A stretch of DNA of 25,496 nucleotides from UBA8522 sp049287565 (lineage in GTDB: Bacteria; Acidobacteriota; Aminicenantia; Aminicenantales; UBA8522): positions 1 through 25,496 of the forward strand of contig JBAQGA010000181.1 of assembly GCA_049287565.1 (NCBI GenBank). Reading direction: 5' to 3'. How positions within the stretch are numbered: position 1 is the stretch's first letter; each line of letters starts with the position of its first letter. Both the position numbers and the translations under genes were made by a program. Below the pieces are notes generated by a model. It was not told the origin of the DNA and did no database searches. It saw nothing but the letters and a program-made list of their open reading frames with translations. Positions 20,641-25,496 of this stretch are shown here, one piece after another.

Positions 20641-22105
20641 AGTCATCTAAAATGTTACCGAAGGAGGATATGTCTTGTCATTTAAAAATGTTACCGTAGC
20701 TGGCGGGAGAAAAGAGAGCTTTCTGGTAGCCTAATCTTCTCGAGAGAGGAGGTTAGGACATGGAGCTCAAGAGCCGAAAAGCCTACATGGATGCCATCTA
20801 TGAACGCTACCACAAGTGCCTCAAGCAGTCTAAGACTCGCATCTTGAATGAAGTCTGCGAGGTCTGTGGTTACCACCGCAAGTACGCCATCAGGAGAATC
20901 AGTCAGTGGCGAGCCAATCAAGGCCAGGCTGCTCCTCGAAAGCGCCGCCGACGGGGAAAGCTCTACCCGCCTGAGGTCATGAGGATCATCGAGAAGGTCT
21001 GGGAGACGGCCGGGTATCCCTGGTCAGTCCGCCTGAAGGAGATCCTGAGACTGTGGTTGCCCTGGATCCGCCGGCGGTTCGGCCTCCGTGAAGCTCAGGA
21101 GACCAAGCTGTTGGCTGTCAGCCCGAGCACGATCGACCGGGCGCTGCGGGATAAGAAACGCCAGCTCCGGCGCCGGATCTATGGCCGGACTAAGCCCGGC
21201 ACCTTGCTCCGCCATCGGATCGAAGTGCGTTGTGAGCACTGGGATGTCAAAGTTCCGGGCTACCTGGAGTTGGATCTGGTCTCTCACAGCGGGAGTTGTG
21301 CCGAGGGCGAGTTTATCTATACTCTGAATCTGACCGATATCGCCTCCACCTGGGACGAAAGCTGCTCGGTCATGGGCAAAGGGGAAAAATCTGTCATTGA
21401 AGCCCTTCAGGAGATCACGGAAGTCCTGCCCTTCCCGGTGCTGGGGATCGACTCGGACAACGGCTCGGAGTTCATCAACTGGCATCTGAAGGCCTATTGC
21501 GATGCCCGCCACCTCCAGTTCACCCGGAGTCGTCCCTACAAGAAAGATGATAACGCCCATATCGAGCAGAAAAACTGGACCCATGTCCGAAAACTCATCG
21601 GCTGGGACCGCTATGACTCTTCTGAGGCCCTGGAGGCCATGAATGACTTGTTCCGCAACGAACTGCGCCTGTATATGAACTTGTTCCAGCCGTCTGTGAA
21701 GCTGATGCAAGCGATTGTTAAGGGCTCCCGGCGGACCCGCCATTATGACCATCCCCAGACACCTCTGGACCGTTTGGTGAACCTGAAGGCCGGCAACGCG
21801 CAGCAGCTCGAGGGACTCTCTCGCCTCCGCCGCCAAACGGACCCCTTTGAGCTGGCCTCTCGTGTCCAAGAAAAACTGGAGCTGATTTGGTCACTCCGCC
21901 ACTTCCTTCCCCGATCCTCTGAGTCTAAAGCGGCTGAAGAGAAACTTAAGGCCACCGAAGAAGCGGCGCTGCATGCGATCGCCAGGATGTTTGGAGCCAA
22001 TGTTTATGTTCGTACCAGACCAGGAGGCCCCCTTGTCAACCTCCATCATGGTAAGGTTTTTAAATGACAAGATGATACCTCCCATGGTTACCTTTTTAAA
22101 TGACT
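20641..22105 (+). mobile_element. complete insertion sequence, DDE integrase-type (IS481/ISNCY-like)
   Basis: About 56-bp imperfect terminal inverted repeats (20641-20696 and 22050-22105) flank one transposase gene. Each terminal repeat contains two copies of a TTGTCATTTAAAAATGTTACC-like module (AGTCATYTAAAA...GTTACC and TTGTCATTTAAAA...TTACC), probably transposase binding sites. The right end can be extended to a TGTCA end at 22110; the left counterpart (CATCG) is degenerate. No target-site duplication is recognisable. The element sits between the hfq-like operon and the isomerase-like gene. Confidence 0.85.
20760..22067 (+). CDS. DDE integrase-core transposase
   Basis: This 435-aa transposase has an N-terminal helix-turn-helix region at residues 1-65 (LNEVCEVCGYHRKYAIRRIS), a basic linker (RKRRRRGK), and an rve-type catalytic core at about 160-330. 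The core carries the acidic triad in YLELDLVSHSG (D), GIDSDNGSEF (D) and KKDDNAHIEQKNW (E). The start follows AGGAGG within the left end region. The stop codon lies inside the right inverted repeat, as is common in compact elements. The frame is intact, so the element may be active. Assignment to the IS481 or ISNCY (IS1202-like) group is by general resemblance only. Confidence 0.92.
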   Translation: MELKSRKAYMDAIYERYHKCLKQSKTRILNEVCEVCGYHRKYAIRRISQWRANQGQAAPRKRRRRGKLYPPEVMRIIEKVWETAGYPWSVRLKEILRLWLPWIRRRFGLREAQETKLLAVSPSTIDRALRDKKRQLRRRIYGRTKPGTLLRHRIEVRCEHWDVKVPGYLELDLVSHSGSCAEGEFIYTLNLTDIASTWDESCSVMGKGEKSVIEALQEITEVLPFPVLGIDSDNGSEFINWHLKAYCDARHLQFTRSRPYKKDDNAHIEQKNWTHVRKLIGWDRYDSSEALEAMNDLFRNELRLYMNLFQPSVKLMQAIVKGSRRTRHYDHPQTPLDRLVNLKAGNAQQLEGLSRLRRQTDPFELASRVQEKLELIWSLRHFLPRSSESKAAEEKLKATEEAALHAIARMFGANVYVRTRPGGPLVNLHHGKVFK

Positions 22106-22133
22106 TGACAGGTTCATCCGTCGCAAGGTCCCG

Positions 22134-23660
22134 TCATAACGTAGCGCCGCGTTTGATCTCATCGGGAGTCCGATAGTCGTAGCATTCGAAAGGGATGCGG
22201 AGCTCTTCGGCGACCGCCTTGAGGTCGGCCAGGTGGTCCCCCAGGACGGTGATCGGATGGTTGGAGTTGAGCTTCCATTCGATCCGGCCGCAGAGCTTGA
22301 GGTACCAGTGCGGCCATTCGGGGTTGCACTTACGCGACCGTTCCTTCCATTGTCTGTCTGTCGGCACATCGGTGATGCCTCGGCCGGCCGCTAAATAGAT
22401 CTTGTGGTTACGGTAGGAAAAACGGGCCCAGGTGACCACTCCCGGGACGCGCACGACCACCGAACAAGTTCCGCCGCCCTCCTTGAAATACATCGGGGTC
22501 TGGCGCTCCGACCAGGACCCTGACAGAGAATCGTCCCTCCCATAGGCGAAGAAGGGAGCCAGGGCGCCGGAGTTGACGAACCAGTAGAGACCCCGGGCCG
22601 GGTCCCAGTAACGAAAGTCGTTAAACCCGACGGCCTGGCCCCCGCTGATGAGCTTGAGGAGATGCATGGTCAGGGCTGCGCCGTCGTCCGCTTCGGTGGC
22701 CGCGACCACCGTCGTCCCGTCCGATTCGGGCCTTAGCTTGTTGTTGAGAAGGGCGAGGGTCAGGTCTGTCGTCGGATAGTGCTCGATCCAGTCGAGCTGG
22801 TCCTGGACGCCGATGAAGTCGAGTCCAAACTGTTCGATAAGCTCAAGTAGGGCGAAATAGACCTTCATCTGGAAAACCACCATTTCCCTGGTCAGGTTCT
22901 TTTTCGGGTTTGGGCCGAAACGCAGGTCCATTCCCTTGCGGAGGAGAAAGTCCACCGCCCGCTGGGCGCGCTTTTCGGGGACCCTTTCGGCCATCTTGGC
23001 GAGCCGGAGGCCGTCGAAGCCCTCCCGGGCGATGCCGAAGTAGCGGAGGAAGTCCGCCTCCGACATCTTGTTCCACATCTGCATGGAGCGCGGGCCGACG
23101 GCTCCGTAGATAGACCCGCTGAGCTTGTCCTTGATCCTCTTGGCTTTTTTCCGCTGGTTCTCCCCGACTTCGACCTTGATGGTCTTGGGGTAGGGAGGCC
23201 GGTAGCCACCTTGGTTGAGAAACATGTCCAGGGCGGCGGCGTAATCATCGTGCTTTTCGAATCGCTCAATGAACAGTCTGTCGGTCTTGATGCCGACGTG
23301 GGCGGTCCCCGAGGCAGCGGCGAGCAATCCAACGCTTCCCGGGAAATCGAGGATGGCGCTGCCGAGGAGAAGCTTGGGCAGGTCTGCCGGAAGCTGCCAC
23401 ATCGGGCTGACCGAGAAATCGGGATAGGCCCAGCCGGCCAGGAAATTGATAAACCGATCTCCCTTTGCGCGCTTGATCACCCGCAGGCCTTCGGCCACGC
23501 TGGCGACGGGCCTGTCGGGGTTGAGGATATTCGGCCTCCAGCCGCATTTCTTGATCACTCGGACGACCTCAACGGTCTGCCGGATGGCCACTGGCCAGAC
23601 CTCCTTGTTCGCCGCGGGCCGGCTGTCCAGGGGAAGATAGATATCGACGATCTTGCGCAT
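22134..23660 (-). CDS. L-fucose/L-arabinose isomerase-like protein
   Basis: This 508-aa protein is related to L-fucose isomerase and similar ketol-isomerases. The C-terminal half carries the metal-site pattern seen in that family. A glutamate lies in ATEADDGAALTMHLLKLISG, an aspartate in FNDFRYWD, and a histidine near the end in NSNHPITVLGDHLADL. The N-terminal half (IYLPLDSRPAANKEVWPVAI; NFLAGWAYPDFSV) fits the first two domains more loosely. The sugar is unknown, and a non-fucose substrate or a degenerate role is possible. The ATG at 23660 is preferred to a GTG 6 nt upstream, which abuts the GCGAGG ribosome binding site. The gene is divergent from the lipoprotein gene and shares a promoter region with it. 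Confidence 0.75.
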   Translation of the reverse strand: MRKIVDIYLPLDSRPAANKEVWPVAIRQTVEVVRVIKKCGWRPNILNPDRPVASVAEGLRVIKRAKGDRFINFLAGWAYPDFSVSPMWQLPADLPKLLLGSAILDFPGSVGLLAAASGTAHVGIKTDRLFIERFEKHDDYAAALDMFLNQGGYRPPYPKTIKVEVGENQRKKAKRIKDKLSGSIYGAVGPRSMQMWNKMSEADFLRYFGIAREGFDGLRLAKMAERVPEKRAQRAVDFLLRKGMDLRFGPNPKKNLTREMVVFQMKVYFALLELIEQFGLDFIGVQDQLDWIEHYPTTDLTLALLNNKLRPESDGTTVVAATEADDGAALTMHLLKLISGGQAVGFNDFRYWDPARGLYWFVNSGALAPFFAYGRDDSLSGSWSERQTPMYFKEGGGTCSVVVRVPGVVTWARFSYRNHKIYLAAGRGITDVPTDRQWKERSRKCNPEWPHWYLKLCGRIEWKLNSNHPITVLGDHLADLKAVAEELRIPFECYDYRTPDEIKRGATL

Positions 23661-23677
23661 GATCACCTCGCGCCCTT

Positions 23678-23707
23678 AATCTATCTCCCGCCGATTGACG
23701 ATGTCAA
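23678..23707 (-). promoter_or_regulatory. sigma70-type promoter of the isomerase-like gene
   Basis: On the minus strand TTGACA (23707-23702) and TAGATT (23683-23678) are 18 nt apart. The transcript should begin near 23671, leaving about 11 nt before the ATG. Confidence 0.65.
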
Positions 23708-23719
23708 CAACAACGGCGG

Positions 23720-23748
23720 TTGAGTGGGGCCGCGTTTTGGTCGATAAT
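23720..23748 (+). promoter_or_regulatory. sigma70-type promoter of the lipoprotein gene
   Basis: TTGAGT (23720-23725) and GATAAT (23743-23748) are 17 nt apart. It lies back to back with the isomerase promoter, the two -35 elements being 12 nt apart, so one regulator could control both. Confidence 0.65.
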
Positions 23749-23773
23749 AAGGACCGCGAAGAAAGGAGGTCCT

Positions 23774-25000
23774 ATGAAGTCCATAATATGGTCTGTGCTC
23801 CTCATTGCGGCTCTTATGGCCGCTTGCGGAAAAAGGCCCAAGGCCGGAGAGGGCATTCTTTTCCAGGATGATGTCGCCTTTCTTCAGGCCCACACTAAGG
23901 CTGTTGTCCTCTCCGGACAAGACGGCCTGGCCAGAGTCATCGTCAGCCCGGACCTCCAGGGCCGGGTCATAACGAGCACCGCGGGCGGAGCCGACGGGCT
24001 CAGCTTCGGCTGGATCAACCGCGATTTCATCGCCTCCGGACAGAACAACCTTCACATGAATGCCTTCGGCGGCGAGGACCGCTTCTGGCTCGGCCCCGAG
24101 GGCGGCCAGTTCTCCATCTTTTTCAAGAAGGACGATCCCTTCGACCTCGAGCACTGGTTCACCCCGCCGCCGATCAACGAGGGCGACTATGACGTTGCCG
24201 CCCAGGCAAATGATCGCATCCATTTCCGCAAGGCCATGCATCTGGTGAACTATTCCGGGACGGAATTCGACCTCGAGCTCAACCGGGTCGTCCGTATTCT
24301 CGGGAAGGATGAGGTCGGGGCCCTGGGAATCCCTGTGCCGGGGAGCATCAAAATGGTCGCCTTCGCTTCTGAAAACGCGATCACGAACACCGGCCTGGAG
24401 CCATGGACTAAGGATACAGGGATGCTGTCGATCTGGATCATCGGGATGTTCAACCCCTCCCCGGAAACGACCATCGTTATCCCGTTCAAGGCAGGGGCGG
24501 AGGAGGATCTCGGCCCTGTCGTCAACGACACATACTTCGGCAAGGTCCCCGCGGACAGGCTCATCGTCAAGGACAGAATTCTCTTCTTCTGCGGCGACGG
24601 CCAGTACAGAAGCAAGATCGGGATCTCCCCCAGGCGCGTCAAATCCTTCGCCGGGAGCTATGACGCCGCGAACGATGTTCTAACCGTCGTCCACCTGACC
24701 GTTCCCGATGGCGCGACTGACTATGTGAACTCGATGTGGGAGATCCAGGAAGATCCCTTCGGCGGAGATGTCGTCAACAGCTACAACGACGGTCCACCCG
24801 CGCCGGGCGCCAAACCGCTCGGACCCTTTTACGAACTCGAATCCTCCTCACCGGCGGCCGCTCTCGCTCCCGGCGAAACCCTCACCCATGTTCACACGAC
24901 GAGCCATTTCCAGGGAGAGAAAGCCGCCCTCGACGAGATCGCCCGGAAAATTTTCGGCGTGGGCATCGAAGAGATCGAAAAAGTCTTCAAGAAGAGCTGA
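23774..25000 (+). CDS. lipoprotein of the DUF6786-like family
   Basis: This 408-aa protein has GAAAGGAGGT just before the ATG. It carries a lipoprotein signal (IIWSVLLIAALMAACGK, lipid-bearing C18). The mature part resembles the DUF6786 family of extracytoplasmic proteins, which are thought to have a galactose-mutarotase-like beta-sandwich. Family-like stretches are ARVIVSPDLQGRVITSTAGG, SFGWINRDFI, NAFGGEDRFWLGPEGGQFSI and FTPPPINEGDYDV. A carbohydrate-related role is inferred from fold and from the divergent isomerase-like gene; no enzyme activity is established. The C-terminus is complete (GETLTHVHTTSHFQGEKAAL then a short helix). Confidence 0.75.
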   Translation: MKSIIWSVLLIAALMAACGKRPKAGEGILFQDDVAFLQAHTKAVVLSGQDGLARVIVSPDLQGRVITSTAGGADGLSFGWINRDFIASGQNNLHMNAFGGEDRFWLGPEGGQFSIFFKKDDPFDLEHWFTPPPINEGDYDVAAQANDRIHFRKAMHLVNYSGTEFDLELNRVVRILGKDEVGALGIPVPGSIKMVAFASENAITNTGLEPWTKDTGMLSIWIIGMFNPSPETTIVIPFKAGAEEDLGPVVNDTYFGKVPADRLIVKDRILFFCGDGQYRSKIGISPRRVKSFAGSYDAANDVLTVVHLTVPDGATDYVNSMWEIQEDPFGGDVVNSYNDGPPAPGAKPLGPFYELESSSPAAALAPGETLTHVHTTSHFQGEKAALDEIARKIFGVGIEEIEKVFKKS

Positions 25001-25006
25001 CGGCTT

Positions 25007-25240
25007 TCAGAACTTGCCGATCGCCATCTGGGCCCAGTTCTTGATTCGGTGGCGGACGATCCTGACCTCGTCCGTCTCCTCGTCCGTTCGGACCTCGTAC
25101 AGGCAGCCGTGCTTTATGGCGGCCGGGATAAACGGATAGGTCGTTTTATAGAGATAGACTCCATCCTTCGAGAAAACATCGACCGGTGAGGGTTCATCTT
25201 TTGCTGCCAGGGAAAATAGGTATATCGCGAATTTCTTCAT
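25007..25240 (-). CDS. short protein matching the C-terminus of 6-bladed beta-propeller proteins (probable remnant)
   Basis: This 77-aa frame contains VDVFSKDGVYLYKTTYPFIP, AAIKHGCLYEVRTDEETDEV and ends in RHRIKNWAQMAIGKF. The pattern (V-VFS-DG-YLYKT--P--P, TDEETGE--V-R--IKNW) is the usual end of 6-bladed beta-propeller proteins of about 350-400 residues. The upstream blades are missing, so this looks like the tail of a deleted gene. Yet it has a start codon with TGGAGG 8 nt upstream and a promoter at 25289-25317, so a short product may still be made. No signal peptide is evident. Confidence 0.5.
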   Translation of the reverse strand: MKKFAIYLFSLAAKDEPSPVDVFSKDGVYLYKTTYPFIPAAIKHGCLYEVRTDEETDEVRIVRHRIKNWAQMAIGKF

Positions 25241-25288
25241 CCCCGAACCTCCAGCCGAGAGGATTGCCCGATCGAAAACTGTGCTCCG

Positions 25289-25317
25289 ATTCTAATACAG
25301 AAACCCAGCCACATCAA
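25289..25317 (-). promoter_or_regulatory. sigma70-type promoter upstream of the propeller remnant
   Basis: On the minus strand TTGATG (25317-25312) and TAGAAT (25294-25289) are 17 nt apart. The leader would be about 42 nt. Confidence 0.6.
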
Positions 25318-25356
25318 TCCCTGCATGAGCGGGCATACCTTTTGTGACCAAGACGA

Positions 25357-25493
25357 GGGGCAGTGGCATGAGAAACCCGTATGAGGAGTGAGCGGGCACG
25401 GTTTCTCGACCGGAGGGAGAGAAGAGCGAACGACGAATCGAGCCCGTTTTCCGCGCTGGGAGAAAACGGGCGCGGTTTCGATGCCACTGCCCC
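25357..25493. repeat. 137-nt multibranched inverted-repeat element at the window end
   Basis: A perfect 13-bp outer stem joins GGGGCAGTGGCAT (25357-25369) and ATGCCACTGCCCC (25481-25493). It encloses two further hairpins: GAGAAACC/GGTTTCTC (25370-25407) and GCCCGTTTTC/GAAAACGGGC (25442-25471). A purine-rich segment (25411-25440) separates the hairpins. The module TGAGCGGGCA occurs at 25326-25335 and again at 25389-25398. No coding frame is convincing. It may be a structured RNA, the end of a mobile element, or a retron-like msr-msd whose protein gene lies beyond the window. Confidence 0.55.
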
Positions 25494-25496
25494 GAG

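Noticed and set aside
20641..20696. CRISPR-like repeat pair at the insertion sequence end
   Set aside because: There are only two imperfect copies of a 20-22 nt module with a 14-nt gap, and the same pair occurs inverted at the other end of the element. They are transposase binding repeats of an insertion sequence.

Overview
The window is about 25.5 kb of a GC-rich bacterial chromosome with a Gram-negative-type cell plan. It encodes a long-P1 YidC, a lipoprotein, a Tat-exported protein and several Sec-exported enzymes. The mix of TldD/TldE, a DPP-IV-type S9 peptidase, a CocE/X-Pro hydrolase, an SSS symporter, a DUF6786-like lipoprotein and a beta-propeller tail reminds me of Acidobacteriota or Aminicenantes-type protein and sugar degraders. 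That placement is inference from gene content; no rRNA or other strong phylogenetic marker lies here.

Region 1 (1-6313) is housekeeping. A membrane-anchored PI3/4K- or HipA-like kinase-fold protein converges on the classical rpmH-rnpA-yidD-yidC-jag(khpB) cluster on the minus strand. That cluster diverges from carD-corC/hlyC-smpB on the plus strand. The rpmH and carD promoters lie back to back, and the carD promoter geometry predicts a leaderless mRNA.

Region 2 (6314-13762) is accessory and eroded. It holds a Na+/solute symporter, a 26-codon tail of a uroporphyrinogen-decarboxylase-family gene, a secreted two-domain unknown protein, and a tiny two-gene operon (24-aa peptide plus 59-aa basic protein). 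It continues with the C-terminal remnant of a YpfJ-type zinc metallopeptidase, an SplB-like radical SAM protein, a YdeI-family protein, and the N-terminus of a peptide-binding lipoprotein cut off by an AT-richer block carrying a CocE/X-Pro dipeptidyl-peptidase-like hydrolase with its own promoter.

Region 3 (13763-20552) is peptide breakdown and cofactor supply: tldD-tldE (TldD has a Tat signal, TldE has none) divergent from a DPP-IV-like S9 peptidase. A three-hairpin structured element lies between them. A convergent hfq-like-pdxA operon overlaps the end of the peptidase gene by 14 nt.

Region 4 (20553-25496) starts with a complete DDE-transposase insertion sequence having about 56-bp imperfect inverted repeats. 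An L-fucose-isomerase-like protein follows, divergent from a DUF6786-like lipoprotein. A short beta-propeller C-terminal remnant comes next. The window closes with a 137-nt multibranched inverted-repeat element.

Many genes carry recognisable sigma70 -35/-10 pairs, and these are listed. I found no CRISPR array, tRNA or rRNA, and no obvious new defence or biosynthetic system. The best leads are the two multibranched structured elements, the leaderless promoter geometry, the asymmetric export signals of TldD and TldE, and the atypical Hfq.
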